A stretch of DNA of 64,000 bases, from positions 2,108,001 through 2,172,000 of the forward strand of contig NZ_FNSR01000001.1 in NCBI RefSeq assembly GCF_900104845.1. The letters run 5' to 3'. Origin of the DNA: Paraburkholderia caballeronis (GTDB lineage Bacteria; Pseudomonadota; Gammaproteobacteria; Burkholderiales; Burkholderiaceae). Positions 26,043 to 35,538 of the stretch are shown one piece after another (position 1 is the stretch's first letter; the number at the start of each line of letters is the position of its first letter). The translations under genes were made by a program, and so were the position numbers. The notes under the pieces were generated by a model that worked only from the letters and a program-made list of their open reading frames with translations, was not told where the DNA came from and ran no database searches.

Positions 26043-27461
26043 TCACCGCTGCGGCTGCGACATCTGCCCCGGATGCGGCACGCTGCGCAGATCGTGCAGG
26101 AACGAGTCGCGCCACACGCCGAGATCGTTGCGCCTCAGCGCCTCCATGTTCGTCTCGTAACGCGCCTGGCGCTCGGCCAGCGGCATCGACAGCGCGCGCT
26201 GCAACGCCTCGCACATTCCGAGCGCGTCGTGCGGATTCACGAGCAGCGCGCCGCTCAGTTCGGCCGCCGCGCCCGCGAACACCGACAGCACCAGCACGCC
26301 CGGATCGGACGGATTCTGCGCGGCGACGTACTCCTTCGCGACGAGGTTCATCCCGTCGTGCAGCGGCGTGACGAAGCCGACCTGCGACTCGCGGAACAGC
26401 GACATCAGCTTCCAGCGGTCGTACTGCTGGCTCAGATAGCGGATCGGCGTGTAGTCGAGCCCGGAATAACGGCCGTTGATGCGCCCTGCCTCGCCCTCCA
26501 GTTCCTCGCGGATGTTGCGGTACGTCGCGACGTCCGAGCGCGTCGGCGGCGCGATCTGCACGAGCGTCACGTTGCCCCGCCATTCGGGCGAGCGTTCGAG
26601 CAACTGCTCGAACGCCTTGAAGCGTTCGACCAGCCCTTTCGAATAATCGAGCCGGTCGACGCTCATGATCAGCTTGCGCCCTTCGAGGCTCTGCTTCAGG
26701 TCGAGCACGTGCTGGCGGCTTTCGTAGCGTTTGGCCTGCTCGGCGATCTCGTCCGGGAACACGCCGATCCGGTACACGCCGGTGCGCAGCCTGCGCCCGA
26801 ACGCTTCGACGTCGCCGTGCTCGCCCTCTTCGCCGACGGCGCCGCGCGCGCTGCGGACGATGTAGTCGTGGAACGCCTGCTGGTCGTTGCGGGTCTGGAA
26901 GCCGAGCAGGTCGTAACAGCACAGCGACTTCACCAGTTCCTCGTGCGGCGGGATCGTCTGCAACACCTGCGGCGACGGAAACGGAATGTGCAGGAAAAAG
27001 CCAATCCGGTTTGTCACGCCTTCCGAGCGCAAGGCTTCCGCGAACGGAATCAGGTGGTAGTCGTGGACCCACACGATGTCGTCCGGGTCGATCAGCTTCA
27101 TGAGCTTGTGCGCGAGCCACGCGTTCACGCGCCGGTAACCCGCGTATTCGTCGCGCTCGTAACGCGCGAGGTCGTTGCGGTAGTGGAACACCGGCCACAG
27201 CGTCGCGTTCGAAAAACCCCGGTAGTATTGGTCGTAGTCCTTGCGCGTGAGGCCGACGGTCGCGAACGTGACCGGGCCGTCCTGTTCGAGCGTCGGCCCG
27301 GCGTTCGCGACCGTCTCGCTGACCACGTCGCCGCTCCAGCCGAACCACACGCCGCCGGTGTCCTTCAGCGCGCCGAACACGCCGACCGCGAGTCCGCCGG
27401 CCGAGCCCTTCGTTTCGGTCGGCGTCGCGACGCGGTTCGACACGACTATCAATCTGCCCAT
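26043..27461 (-). CDS. otsA: Alpha,alpha-trehalose-phosphate synthase (OtsA)
   Basis: Makes trehalose-6-phosphate from UDP-glucose and glucose-6-phosphate for osmotic and desiccation protection. The 472-residue GT20 enzyme has RLIVVSNRV and SAGGLAVGV at the donor loop, VWVHDYHLIPFAEALR, GFFLHIPFPSP and the C-terminal HDGMNLVAKEYVAAQ. GGAGGAG sits just before the ATG. No otsB phosphatase is adjacent. An MscS channel lies upstream on the same strand, which fits an osmotic-stress context. Confidence 0.96.
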   Translation of the reverse strand: MGRLIVVSNRVATPTETKGSAGGLAVGVFGALKDTGGVWFGWSGDVVSETVANAGPTLEQDGPVTFATVGLTRKDYDQYYRGFSNATLWPVFHYRNDLARYERDEYAGYRRVNAWLAHKLMKLIDPDDIVWVHDYHLIPFAEALRSEGVTNRIGFFLHIPFPSPQVLQTIPPHEELVKSLCCYDLLGFQTRNDQQAFHDYIVRSARGAVGEEGEHGDVEAFGRRLRTGVYRIGVFPDEIAEQAKRYESRQHVLDLKQSLEGRKLIMSVDRLDYSKGLVERFKAFEQLLERSPEWRGNVTLVQIAPPTRSDVATYRNIREELEGEAGRINGRYSGLDYTPIRYLSQQYDRWKLMSLFRESQVGFVTPLHDGMNLVAKEYVAAQNPSDPGVLVLSVFAGAAAELSGALLVNPHDALGMCEALQRALSMPLAERQARYETNMEALRRNDLGVWRDSFLHDLRSVPHPGQMSQPQR

Positions 27462-27592
27462 CTTGCTCCTCCGGTTGTCGGACGCGGCCGTCGCCGACGG
27501 CGAACGTGCCCGTCCGGGCGGGTCGCGCGCAGCCGCCGCTGTTGCGCCCGCGGCGGCCCGACCGCCGCGATGCCGCGCGCCCGCTTCGTTCG

Positions 27593-28828
27593 TTATGCGC
27601 CGCGCGGGCTGGCGCCGGCGGCGTCGACCGGCACGGCCTCGCGGTTGCTCTGGCTCGTGCCGCTCAACGGGTCCGCCTCGGTGTGCGCCGCGGTGCTCGA
27701 CGCGGCCGGTCCCTCGCTGCGTCGCGCCCCGCCCGGCAATCCGCCCGCGCTGCTCTCCCGTTCCGCCGACACCTCCGCGCGGGCGCGCGGCAGGAACTGC
27801 GGATACTGCTCGTTCACGAAGGTCAGCAGCCCTTCGCGCACGCGGCAGCGCAGATCCCAGTTCAGCCCCGAGTTCTCCGAGCTGACCAGCACGCGCAACT
27901 GCATCGCGCGTTCGTTCGCGTCGGTGACCTGCAGCACCTGCACGCGCCGGTCCCATTCGGGCGCGCCCTCGACGATCCGCGCCAGTTCCTCGCGCAGCGG
28001 CGCGAGCGGCATCCGGTAGTCGAGCCACAGGAACACCGAGCCGATGATCTGCGAACTGCTGCGGGTCCAGTTCTGAAACGGGTTCTCGATGAACCACTGC
28101 AACGGCACGACGAGCCGCCGCTGGTCCCAGATCCGCACCGACACGTAGGTGCCGGTGATCTCCTCGATGCGCCCCCACTCGCCCTGGATCACGACCACGT
28201 CGTCGAGCCGGATCGGCTGCGACAGCGCGATCTGCAACCCCGCGATCAGGTTGCCCAGCACGGGCCGTGCCGCGATACCGGCGACCAGACCGGCGACCCC
28301 CGCCGACGCGAGCAGGCTCGCGCCGATCTGACGCACGTTCGGGAAGGTCATCAGCCCCGCGCCCAGCCCGACGATCACGATCACCACCATCACCGAGCGC
28401 GCGAGCACGCGCGCCTGCGTGTGGATGGCGCGGGCCTGGAGGTTGTCGGCAATGTCGAGCGGATGCGCGGCGATGATCGCGTCGCCGATCGCGGCCGCGC
28501 AGCGCACCGACAGCCACGTGATCGCGGCGATCAGCGCGAACGCGGCGACGTCGCGCAGCGTCGTCACGAAGTGCAGTTCGTCCGGCGCCTGCCACAGCAC
28601 GAATTCGAGCGCGAGGACGATCATCACGCCGAGCGACGGCCGGTTGATATAGCGGACGAACAGGCTGATCTGCGGATACGGCCGCGCGACGCGCCGGATC
28701 ACGCGGCCGCCGACCCAGTGCACGGCGATCGCGAACAGCACGCCGAGGGCGGCGACGAACGATGCGCCGAGCCACGTTTTCAGCGGCGCGTCCGCGATGC
28801 GGGCGAGGTCGTCGACGGTCAGAAGCAT
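27593..28828 (-). CDS. Small-conductance mechanosensitive channel (MscS family)
   Basis: Inner-membrane channel of 411 residues that releases solutes on hypo-osmotic shock. The N-terminal half has about four to five membrane segments. The pore helix region GASLLASAGVAGLVAGIAARPVLGN carries the Gly/Ala packing of TM3, and GLQIALSQPIRLDDVVVIQG with GRIEEI is the beta domain. An Ala/Ser-rich low-complexity tail of about 60 residues extends beyond the MscS core. The start was chosen for AAAGG and GGAGG upstream. It lies 131 bases before otsA and is probably co-regulated with it. Confidence 0.9.
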   Translation of the reverse strand: MLLTVDDLARIADAPLKTWLGASFVAALGVLFAIAVHWVGGRVIRRVARPYPQISLFVRYINRPSLGVMIVLALEFVLWQAPDELHFVTTLRDVAAFALIAAITWLSVRCAAAIGDAIIAAHPLDIADNLQARAIHTQARVLARSVMVVIVIVGLGAGLMTFPNVRQIGASLLASAGVAGLVAGIAARPVLGNLIAGLQIALSQPIRLDDVVVIQGEWGRIEEITGTYVSVRIWDQRRLVVPLQWFIENPFQNWTRSSSQIIGSVFLWLDYRMPLAPLREELARIVEGAPEWDRRVQVLQVTDANERAMQLRVLVSSENSGLNWDLRCRVREGLLTFVNEQYPQFLPRARAEVSAERESSAGGLPGGARRSEGPAASSTAAHTEADPLSGTSQSNREAVPVDAAGASPRGA

Positions 28829-29041
28829 CGTGGCCTTTTCCTCCAGAGGCGGGACTCGTGGAAACGGCGCGGGCGCCTGGCCCGGCACGAAGCGGTTGGC
28901 TGGCGGCGCGGCGCGTCTGTCTCGCGTTCGCGGCCGCCGGCCGGTGCGCCGCGCGGTTCGCGGCGGATGATGCGGTGTGGCTGTTACGGTGAAGCTGGCG
29001 GGTCATGCGCTCCGCCGCGCGGCGGCCCGGAGCGTCAAGCG

Positions 29042-29398
29042 TCAGCTACCGGACTTGCACGGAAACGCCCTGCCGAGGCCCAGCGACACCGCGGTGCTCG
29101 CATTGTAGCCCGCGACGTTCGGATTCTCCGCGATGTACTTGCGGACCGCGTCGGTCAACTGCGCGGAACGGGCGTCCGGCGGCAGGCAGAAATACTGGCC
29201 GACGCGTGGGCCGGTCGTGCCGCCGATCGCGTCGATCGTGTTGAACACGCCGTCCGCCGCGCCTTCGACGTAGGCCGCGCACGCCGCGCGCGACGCGACG
29301 TCGGTTTTCATGCAAAGCCGGTTCAGGTCGGACGCCGTGAACGCGAACGCCGAAACCGGCAACGCGAATGCGGCCGCGCAAAGCAAAGCCCGTAGCAT
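29042..29398 (-). CDS. Exported Rap1a/Tai-family protein
   Basis: A 118-residue secreted protein, signal peptide cleaved after residue 19 (AFA). Its mature part, LNRLCMKTDVASRAACAAYVEGAADG then GQYFCLPPDA and a final Cys, is the Rap1a/Tai pattern. Characterised members are periplasmic immunity proteins that neutralise type VI secretion amidases. No amidase or T6SS gene is in the window, so this may be an orphan immunity protein or an unrelated use of the fold. It lies 84 bases downstream of the ankyrin gene on the same strand. Confidence 0.75.
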   Translation of the reverse strand: MLRALLCAAAFALPVSAFAFTASDLNRLCMKTDVASRAACAAYVEGAADGVFNTIDAIGGTTGPRVGQYFCLPPDARSAQLTDAVRKYIAENPNVAGYNASTAVSLGLGRAFPCKSGS

Positions 29399-29482
29399 GA
29401 ACTCTCCCCTTTCGATACGTATGGTCCGGAGCGGCGCGATCGTTCGATCGGCATCAAGCGGCCCGCCCCGGCGGCAATCTGG

Positions 29483-30223
29483 TTATTTTGCACCGTTTTG
29501 CGGCGCTGCCGCACCGGCGTCCGCCGGCACGCCCATCCGCGCGGACAGCCCCTTGATCACGTCCGGCGCGCGGTAGTGCTTCGCGAAGTCGAGCGCGTTC
29601 AGGCCGATCTGGTTCTTCACGTTCAGGTCCGCGCCGTTGTCCAGCAGGATCTTCACGGTCGTCACGTGGTTGCCGCGCGCGGCCATCATCAGCGGCGTCG
29701 TGCCGTTCGGCGAACCGGCATCGACGTAGGCCGAGTTGTCGAGCAGCAATTGCACGATGTCGTCGTTGCCGTTCGACGCCGCGTAGTGCAGCGGCGCCCA
29801 GCCCTTCTTGTTCACTTCGGCGTCCTTCGAGATCAGCAGCTTCACGAGGTCGATGTCGCCGTTCAGCGCGGCGAGCATCATCGCGTTCTCGCCCGCGCGG
29901 TCCTCGGCCTCGATGTTCGTCTTCGGGTTCGCGACCAGCAGCGCGGCGACCTTGTCCGATTTCTCGCGCGCGGCCAGCACGAGGAGCGGCATGCCCTGTT
30001 CGTCGGTCGCGTTCGGGTCCATTCCGCCCGCGAGGTCCTTCGACACGGCCCGGTCGTCGTCGAACTTGACCGCCTTCACGAGCGAGTCGAGCGACGCCGC
30101 GTGCGCGGGAGCCGCCGCGAACAGCGCGCCAGCGAGGCCGAGCGCGACCGACGCGGCGAGCGCGCGGCGCATGAAACCGGAGCGGGAAGCCGAAGCAGCG
30201 GCGGAATGCGGAATCATCTTCAT
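29483..30223 (-). CDS. Exported ankyrin-repeat protein
   Basis: A 246-residue protein with a long signal peptide (cleavage near residue 42, AHA) and about five ankyrin repeats from residue 45 to 225. Clear repeat cores are GENAMMLAALNGDIDLVKLL, WAPLHYAASNGNDDIVQLLL and TTPLMMAARGNHVTTVKILL. It is probably a periplasmic scaffold or inhibitor-binding protein; the partner is unknown. A second Met at residue 18 is a possible start. The upstream tract is AT-rich and likely holds its own promoter. Confidence 0.88.
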   Translation of the reverse strand: MKMIPHSAAASASRSGFMRRALAASVALGLAGALFAAAPAHAASLDSLVKAVKFDDDRAVSKDLAGGMDPNATDEQGMPLLVLAAREKSDKVAALLVANPKTNIEAEDRAGENAMMLAALNGDIDLVKLLISKDAEVNKKGWAPLHYAASNGNDDIVQLLLDNSAYVDAGSPNGTTPLMMAARGNHVTTVKILLDNGADLNVKNQIGLNALDFAKHYRAPDVIKGLSARMGVPADAGAAAPQNGAK

Positions 30224-30229
30224 ATTTTG

Positions 30230-30275
30230 CCTTAACTCTATACCGTATTATGCTGAATTCAAAAGATTATTGGCA
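30230..30275 (-). promoter_or_regulatory. AT-rich promoter region of the ankyrin gene
   Basis: The gap between the ycfH-like and ankyrin genes is markedly AT-rich. On the minus strand TTGAAT is followed by CATAAT and TATAGA-like -10 candidates, but the spacings are imperfect (14 bases at best for TATAGA), so the exact elements are uncertain. Confidence 0.35.
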
Positions 30276-30283
30276 GCAGACGG

Positions 30284-31075
30284 TTACGCGCGCACCGGCG
30301 CCGGGATCCTGAACAGCCGGAAAAAGTTCTGCGTCGTCGCATCCGCGAGTTCGGCGTCGGTGAGGGCGCGCTGCTGCGCAATGAATCTTCCGACATAGCT
30401 GACGTACGCAGGTTCATTGGGCTTGCCGCGATACGGAACCGGCGCAAGGTACGGCGAATCGGTTTCGATCAGCAGCCGGTCGAGCGGCACGCGGCGCGCG
30501 ACGTCCTGCACGTCGGTCGCGCTCTTGAACGTAACGATCCCGGACAGCGAAATGTAGAAGTTCTGCGCGAGCGCCCGTTCGGCGATCGGCCACGGCTCGG
30601 TGAAGCAGTGCATCACGCCGCCCGGCACGCCCGCGCGCTCCTCGTCCATGATCCGCAGCGTGTCGTCCGACGCCGCGCGCGTGTGGATGATGAGCGGCTT
30701 CGACGTCGCGTGCGCGGCGCGGATGTGGGTGCGAAAACGCTCGCGCTGCCACTCCATGTCCGCGATCGTGCGCTCGCCGAGCCGGTAATAGTCGAGCCCC
30801 GTCTCGCCGATCGCGACGACCTTCGGATGCGCGGCCAGTTCGACCAGCTCCGCGACGGACGGCTCCTGCGCGTCCTCGTGGTCCGGATGCACGCCGACCG
30901 ACGCATACACGTTGTCGTAACGCGCGGCGATGTCGAGCACGGACGGCAGCGTCTCCAGATCGACCGACACACAGAGCGCGTGCGTGACCGAATGGCTGCG
31001 CATGTTGTCGAGCACCTGCGGCAGCCGGTCGGCGAGACCTTCGAAATTGATGTGGCAATGCGAATCGACGAACAT
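30284..31075 (-). CDS. ycfH: TatD-family metal-dependent hydrolase (YcfH-like)
   Basis: Predicted metal-dependent DNase/hydrolase, 263 residues. It has the TatD signatures: SHCHINFEG at the N-terminus (first metal site), GVHPDHEDAQ, AIGETGLDYY with the bridging Glu, IIHTRAASDDTLRIM, and LIETDSPYLAP at the end. It lies downstream of holB and tmk on the same strand, matching the E. coli mltG-tmk-holB-ycfH order, with a GNAT gene inserted between. Confidence 0.92.
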   Translation of the reverse strand: MFVDSHCHINFEGLADRLPQVLDNMRSHSVTHALCVSVDLETLPSVLDIAARYDNVYASVGVHPDHEDAQEPSVAELVELAAHPKVVAIGETGLDYYRLGERTIADMEWQRERFRTHIRAAHATSKPLIIHTRAASDDTLRIMDEERAGVPGGVMHCFTEPWPIAERALAQNFYISLSGIVTFKSATDVQDVARRVPLDRLLIETDSPYLAPVPYRGKPNEPAYVSYVGRFIAQQRALTDAELADATTQNFFRLFRIPAPVRA

Positions 31076-31131
31076 GGGCGGACCTGCGATGGGGTTGCGG
31101 TTGACGACGTTACCAGCCGGCTCGGCCGGAC

Positions 31132-31635
31132 TCACGCGGCGTCGAGCCGCTTGCCGAGGATCACGAGATCGCGCTCGACGCCGTCGAGCACCGCGACGCG
31201 CGGCAGCGTGCCCCACGCGTCGAAGCCGAAGCTGCGGAACAGGCGCACGCTCGGCTCATTGTGGCCGAACACGAAGCCGAGCACCGTATGGATGTCGAGC
31301 CCCGGCGCGGCGTCGAGCGCGGCGGCCAGCAATTGGCGGCCGAGCCCCTTGCCGCGCGCGGCCTCGTCCAGATAGATGCTGACTTCCGACGTGTGCCGGT
31401 ACGCGGGCCGGCCATAGAAGTCCGAGAAGCTGAGCCACGCGATCACGCGGCCGCCGTCCTCGACGACCCACAGCGGCCGCTTCGCCGGCCCGTGCGCGTC
31501 GAACCACGCGCGCCGGCTGTCGACGCTGACCGGTTCGAGGTCGGCGGTGACCAGCCGGGACGGCACGGTCGAGTTGTAGATGGCGACGATCGCGGGCAGA
31601 TCGTCGAGGGTGGCGTCGCGGTAGGCAAGCGTCAT
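31132..31635 (-). CDS. GNAT N-acetyltransferase (phosphinothricin acetyltransferase-like)
   Basis: A 167-residue GNAT enzyme. YRDATLDDLPAIVAIYNSTV is the classic opening of the Pat/YncA group, EVSIYLDEAARGKGLGRQLL is motif A with the acetyl-CoA pyrophosphate loop, and GHNEPSVRLFRSFGF is motif B. Relatives acetylate methionine sulfoximine, phosphinothricin or related amines; the natural substrate is unknown. It sits between holB (28 bases) and the ycfH-like gene (56 bases) on the same strand, an insertion into a usually conserved block. Confidence 0.87.
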   Translation of the reverse strand: MTLAYRDATLDDLPAIVAIYNSTVPSRLVTADLEPVSVDSRRAWFDAHGPAKRPLWVVEDGGRVIAWLSFSDFYGRPAYRHTSEVSIYLDEAARGKGLGRQLLAAALDAAPGLDIHTVLGFVFGHNEPSVRLFRSFGFDAWGTLPRVAVLDGVERDLVILGKRLDAA

Positions 31636-31663
31636 GGTGCAGTCGGGTTTGACGAGGGCGGCG

Positions 31664-32704
31664 TCACGCGAACAGCTCGCGGTAGCCGAGAAACAGTTCT
31701 TCGAACACGAGCCGCGCGTTCAGCGGATGGTTTTCGACCGCGCGCTGGCGCGTGATGGTCTTCGTGTAGCGCGCGAGCGCGGCCGGATCGAGTGCGCCGG
31801 CGCAGCGCGCAAGCGCGGCGCCGGCCTGCGGGAAATAACGCGGCCGGCCGGCGGTCCGCTCGGCCAGCAGATCGTACAGCCAGCGTTGCAGCCAGCCGAG
31901 CACGAGCGGCACCGGCAGCTTCTGCAAGGTTTCGCCGCACGCGAATGCGTCGCACGCGGCGCCGGACGCCAGTTGCGCGAGCGTCCAGTCGCGCAGCGCG
32001 CGGCTGTCGTCGTGCGCGAGCGCGAGCGCCGCGAGCGGCGCGCCGCCGGCCTCCGCGAGCAGCGTACCCGCGTCGCCGACGCCCTGTGCGGCGAGCCACG
32101 CCTGCGCGGCCTGCGGCGACGGCGTGCCCATCGGCCACTGGCGGCAGCGGCTGATGATCGTCGGCAGCAGCCGGTCGATCCGCGCGGACACCAGCAGGAA
32201 CACGACGCCGGCCGGCGGTTCTTCGAGCGTTTTGAGCAGCGCGTTCGCGGCGGCGACGTTCAGCGCCTCGGCCGGATACAGCACGACGACCCGCATCCCG
32301 CCGCGGTGCGAGCCGACGCCGCTGAAGTCCAGCAGCGCGCGCACCTGCTCGATGCGGATTTCCTTGCTCGGCGCGCGGGTTTTTTTCGCGTCGTCGCCGT
32401 CGCCCTTGTCCGCTTTCTCGGCCTTGTCGTCGGCCGGCGCGGCGCCGGTCTCGGCGGCGAGCGCCTCCGGCACGACGATCCGGTAGTCCGGATGATTGCC
32501 CTGCGAGAACCAGCCGCACGCGGCGCAGCGGCCGCACGGCTCGCCGTTCGGCAACGGCGACTCGCACAGCAGCCCCTGCGCGAGATGCTTCGCGAAATGC
32601 AGCTTGCCGATGCCGGCCTGGCCGTGCAGCAGCAGCGCATGCGGCCAGTGGCTGCGTAGCTGCTGCAAGCGGGTCCAGTCATCGGTTTGCCATGGGTAAA
32701 TCAT
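31664..32704 (-). CDS. holB: DNA polymerase III subunit delta' (HolB)
   Basis: Clamp-loader subunit. The 346-residue protein opens with YPWQTDDWTRLQ, has a degenerate P-loop GQAGIGK (28-34), a zinc module with Cys47, Cys57, Cys60 and Cys63 and the SRC motif in PTIISRCRQWPM. Between the zinc module and KEIRIEQVRALL lies a charged low-complexity insert of about 30 residues (Lys/Asp/Ala-rich, about 82-112), longer than in E. coli HolB. It follows tmk by 84 bases in the mltG-tmk-holB block. Confidence 0.92.
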   Translation of the reverse strand: MIYPWQTDDWTRLQQLRSHWPHALLLHGQAGIGKLHFAKHLAQGLLCESPLPNGEPCGRCAACGWFSQGNHPDYRIVVPEALAAETGAAPADDKAEKADKGDGDDAKKTRAPSKEIRIEQVRALLDFSGVGSHRGGMRVVVLYPAEALNVAAANALLKTLEEPPAGVVFLLVSARIDRLLPTIISRCRQWPMGTPSPQAAQAWLAAQGVGDAGTLLAEAGGAPLAALALAHDDSRALRDWTLAQLASGAACDAFACGETLQKLPVPLVLGWLQRWLYDLLAERTAGRPRYFPQAGAALARCAGALDPAALARYTKTITRQRAVENHPLNARLVFEELFLGYRELFA

Positions 32705-32788
32705 GTCAGATCAGCAGGTTAGCAGCAAAATTTGAAGTTTCACGCGAACTGGAGCGGCCGCGAGAAAGAATCCATTAATCAATAAAAT

Positions 32789-33409
32789 TCAAAGACTTGC
32801 AATCACTTCTTCGAGCTTCTTGCGAATTGCGTCGATGCTCTGCGTCGAATCGACGATCGCGAACCGGTACGGCGCTTCTTCCGCGCGGCGCAGGTACTCG
32901 GCGCGCGTGCGCGTGAAAAACGCGTCGGTCTCGCTTTCGAAGCGGTCCGGCTCGCGCGCCGCGCTGCGCCGCTCGCTCGCGGTGTCCGGCGGCACGTCGA
33001 ACAGCACCGTCAGGTCCGGCTGAAAACCGCCCTGCACCCACCGCTCCAGCGTTTCGAGCTTGTCGCGCGGCAGCCCGCGGCCGCCGCCCTGATACGCGAA
33101 CGTCGCATCGGTGAAACGGTCCGACAGCACCCAGTCGCCGTGCGCGAGCGCCGGCTCGATCACGCGCGCGAGATGTTCGCGGCGCGCGGCGAACATCAGC
33201 AGCGCCTCGGTTTCCAGATCCATCGGCTGGTGCAGCACGATCTCCCGCACCGCCTCGCCAAGCGGCGTGCCGCCCGGCTCGCGCGTCATCACGACCGTGC
33301 GGCCCGCGACGGCCGGCTTTGCCGCGAGCCGGTCGCGGAACCATTCGAGATGGGTGGTCTTGCCCGCGCCGTCGATGCCTTCGAACGTGATGAATTTGCC
33401 CCGCGCCAT
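32789..33409 (-). CDS. tmk: Thymidylate kinase (Tmk)
   Basis: Phosphorylates dTMP to dTDP. It has 206 residues, with P-loop GIDGAGKTT (11-19), the DRY-like [17 protein letters not shown] motif, [10 protein letters not shown] and a LID region rich in Arg ([14 protein letters not shown]). There are two possible ATGs in tandem. The second gives the usual [11 protein letters not shown] start, while the first overlaps the mltG stop as ATGA. Translational coupling with mltG is likely either way. Confidence 0.95.
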   Translation of the reverse strand: MARGKFITFEGIDGAGKTTHLEWFRDRLAAKPAVAGRTVVMTREPGGTPLGEAVREIVLHQPMDLETEALLMFAARREHLARVIEPALAHGDWVLSDRFTDATFAYQGGGRGLPRDKLETLERWVQGGFQPDLTVLFDVPPDTASERRSAAREPDRFESETDAFFTRTRAEYLRRAEEAPYRFAIVDSTQSIDAIRKKLEEVIASL

Positions 33410-34419
33410 CATTGACCCCGGATGTATTTGTCGACGGCCTTGTTGTGGTCGCCAAGCGTGTTGGAAAAGACGCTGCTGCCGTCGCCTCGGGCGACGAAGT
33501 ACAGCGCGGTCGTCGCCGCCGGGTTCAGCGCGGCTTCGAGCGCGGCCACGCCAGGCAGCGCGATCGGCGTCGGAGGCAGCCCCATCCGGAGGTACGTATT
33601 GTAAAGAGTGTCGGTCTGGAGGTCGCGCTTGTGCAGGCGCCCGTCGTAGTTGTCGCCGAGCCCGTAGATCACCGACGGGTCGGTTTGCAGCGGCATCCCC
33701 GCGCGCAGCCGGTTCGCGAACACCGCGGCGACGAGCGCGCGGTCGCTCGCGCGGCCGGTTTCCTTCTCGACGAGCGACGCGAGCTTCAGCGCGTCGTACG
33801 GCGTCTTCAGCGGCAGCCCCGGCGCGCGCGCCGCCCACGCTTCCGCGAGGCGCACCTGCATCAGCCGGTACGCGCGGCGGTACACGTCGAGGTCGCTCGT
33901 GCCCTTGTCGAACAGGTAGGTGTCGGGGAAAAACAGCCCCTCGCCGCTGTCGTGCGGCGCGGGCGGCGCGCCGATCGCGGTCAGCAGCTGCGCGTCGGTC
34001 AGCCCGGCCGCGTCGTGGCGCAGCGCCGGATTCGTGTCCAGTTCCGCGCGCATCCGCCTGAAGGTCCAGCCCTCGATGACCGTCGCGACGTACTCGTTCA
34101 CGTCGCCGCGCGCCATCTTCTGCAACACCTGGTACGGCGTCACGCCCCGCTTGAACTCGTAGTTGCCCGACTTGAGCTGGCTTTGCAGCCCGAGCACGCG
34201 CGTCATCGCGACGAACAACCGGGTTTCCACCGGCACGCCGCCGCGCCGCAACTGGATCGTCACGCTGCGCACGCTGCTGTGCGGCTTGATCGTGACGTCG
34301 AGCTGGTCGGAGGCGAGATCGATCGGGGTGGACGCCCAGTACCAGACGCCGCCGATGGCGGCCGCGGCCGCCACGACGAGCGCGGTGCCGGCGACAAGGC
34401 ATTTCTTCAACAGGGACAT
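33409..34419 (-). CDS. mltG: Endolytic murein transglycosylase (MltG)
   Basis: Inner-membrane lytic transglycosylase that cuts nascent glycan strands and so ends their extension. The 336-residue protein has one N-terminal membrane anchor (about 7-28), a LysM-like region, and the YceG catalytic domain: [23 protein letters not shown] and the catalytic Glu in [11 protein letters not shown] (Glu218 by this numbering). It ends with [11 protein letters not shown] and the tail typical of the family. An in-frame GTG nine bases upstream is another possible start. First gene of the mltG-tmk-holB block. Confidence 0.92.
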   Translation of the reverse strand: MSLLKKCLVAGTALVVAAAAAIGGVWYWASTPIDLASDQLDVTIKPHSSVRSVTIQLRRGGVPVETRLFVAMTRVLGLQSQLKSGNYEFKRGVTPYQVLQKMARGDVNEYVATVIEGWTFRRMRAELDTNPALRHDAAGLTDAQLLTAIGAPPAPHDSGEGLFFPDTYLFDKGTSDLDVYRRAYRLMQVRLAEAWAARAPGLPLKTPYDALKLASLVEKETGRASDRALVAAVFANRLRAGMPLQTDPSVIYGLGDNYDGRLHKRDLQTDTLYNTYLRMGLPPTPIALPGVAALEAALNPAATTALYFVARGDGSSVFSNTLGDHNKAVDKYIRGQ

Positions 34420-34446
34420 GCGAAACACGACTCAGGGGGACCCCAT

Positions 34447-34476
34447 ATAATACTTGTTCGCCCCCGCTAAAGTCAG
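34447..34476 (-). promoter_or_regulatory. Candidate promoter of mltG, overlapping a TATAAT on the other strand
   Basis: On the minus strand CTGACT (34476-34471) and TATTAT (34452-34447) are 18 bases apart, placing initiation about 20 bases before mltG. The same AT-rich core contains a perfect TATAAT (34446-34451) on the plus strand facing ygfZ, though without a recognisable -35. This looks like a compact divergent promoter. Confidence 0.5.
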
Positions 34477-34497
34477 GATTGACTGTTCCCCGAATCC

Positions 34498-35538
34498 ATG
34501 AATTCCCCGCTCGATTCCGCCTCCGCCGCTCCTGCCGCCCCGTCGCCCGCCGCCGCGCGGCCGTCGTCCGCCGATTTCGACGCGGTGCTGACCGGCGGCG
34601 CCTACGCGGTGCTGCCGCAGTTCGGCGTGATCGACGCGAACGGCGACGACGCGGCGGCATTCCTGCACGGCCAGTTGACGAACGACATCCAGCACCTCGA
34701 CGTGACCGGCGCGCGCCTCGCCGGCTACTGCTCGCCGAAGGGCCGGCTGCTCGCGTCGTTCCTCACGTGGAAAACCGGCGAGACGATCCGCCTGCTGGTG
34801 TCGAAGGACGTGCAGGCGGCCGTGCAGAAGCGGCTGTCGATGTTCGTGCTGCGCGCGAAGGCGAAGCTCGTCGATGCGAGCGACGCGCTGCTCGTCGTCG
34901 GTTTCGCCGGCGACGTGCGCGGTGCGCTCGCCGGCCAGTTCGACGCGCTGCCGGACGGCGTGCACGTGACGGTCGACGATCCGACCGGCACGCTGATCCG
35001 CGTGCCGGATGCGGCCGGCCGGCTGCGTTATCTGTGGATCGGCCCGAAGGAAGCGGTCGAGGCGCGGCTCGCGGCGCTCGGCGGCGCGCTCACGCGCGTG
35101 CCGCCCGCCGTGTGGGACTGGCTCGACATCCGCGCGGGCGAACCGCGCATCACGCAGCCGGCATCCGAGCAGTTCGTGCCGCAGATGGTCAACTACGACG
35201 TGCTCGGCGGCGTGAACTTCCGCAAGGGCTGCTACCCGGGCCAGGAAGTGGTCGCGCGCAGCCAGTATCGAGGCACGATCAAACGGCGCACGTCGCTCGC
35301 GAGCGTCGCCGCCGAGCCGGCGAACGCGCACGCGGGCGTCGAGCTGTTCCATTCGGACGACCCCGGCCAGCCGTGCGGGATGGTCGTCAACGCGGCGGCC
35401 GCGCCGGACGGCGGCGTCGATCTGCTCGCGGAAATCAAACTCGCTGCGCTCGAAGCGGGCACTGTGCATCTCGGTTCGGCCGACGGTCCCGCGCTGCGTT
35501 TCCTGCCGCTGCCGTACGCGCTGCCGACCGAGGCCTGA
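34498..35538 (+). CDS. ygfZ: tRNA-modifying/Fe-S repair folate-binding protein YgfZ
   Basis: Folate-dependent factor for maintaining certain Fe-S enzymes. The 346-residue GcvT-like protein has [23 protein letters not shown] at the N-terminal folate-binding fold. The diagnostic loop KGCYPGQE lies at 243-250, with the conserved Cys245. The first 25 residues are an Ala/Pro/Ser-rich extension, possibly unstructured. Divergent from mltG. Confidence 0.93.
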   Translation: MNSPLDSASAAPAAPSPAAARPSSADFDAVLTGGAYAVLPQFGVIDANGDDAAAFLHGQLTNDIQHLDVTGARLAGYCSPKGRLLASFLTWKTGETIRLLVSKDVQAAVQKRLSMFVLRAKAKLVDASDALLVVGFAGDVRGALAGQFDALPDGVHVTVDDPTGTLIRVPDAAGRLRYLWIGPKEAVEARLAALGGALTRVPPAVWDWLDIRAGEPRITQPASEQFVPQMVNYDVLGGVNFRKGCYPGQEVVARSQYRGTIKRRTSLASVAAEPANAHAGVELFHSDDPGQPCGMVVNAAAAPDGGVDLLAEIKLAALEAGTVHLGSADGPALRFLPLPYALPTEA

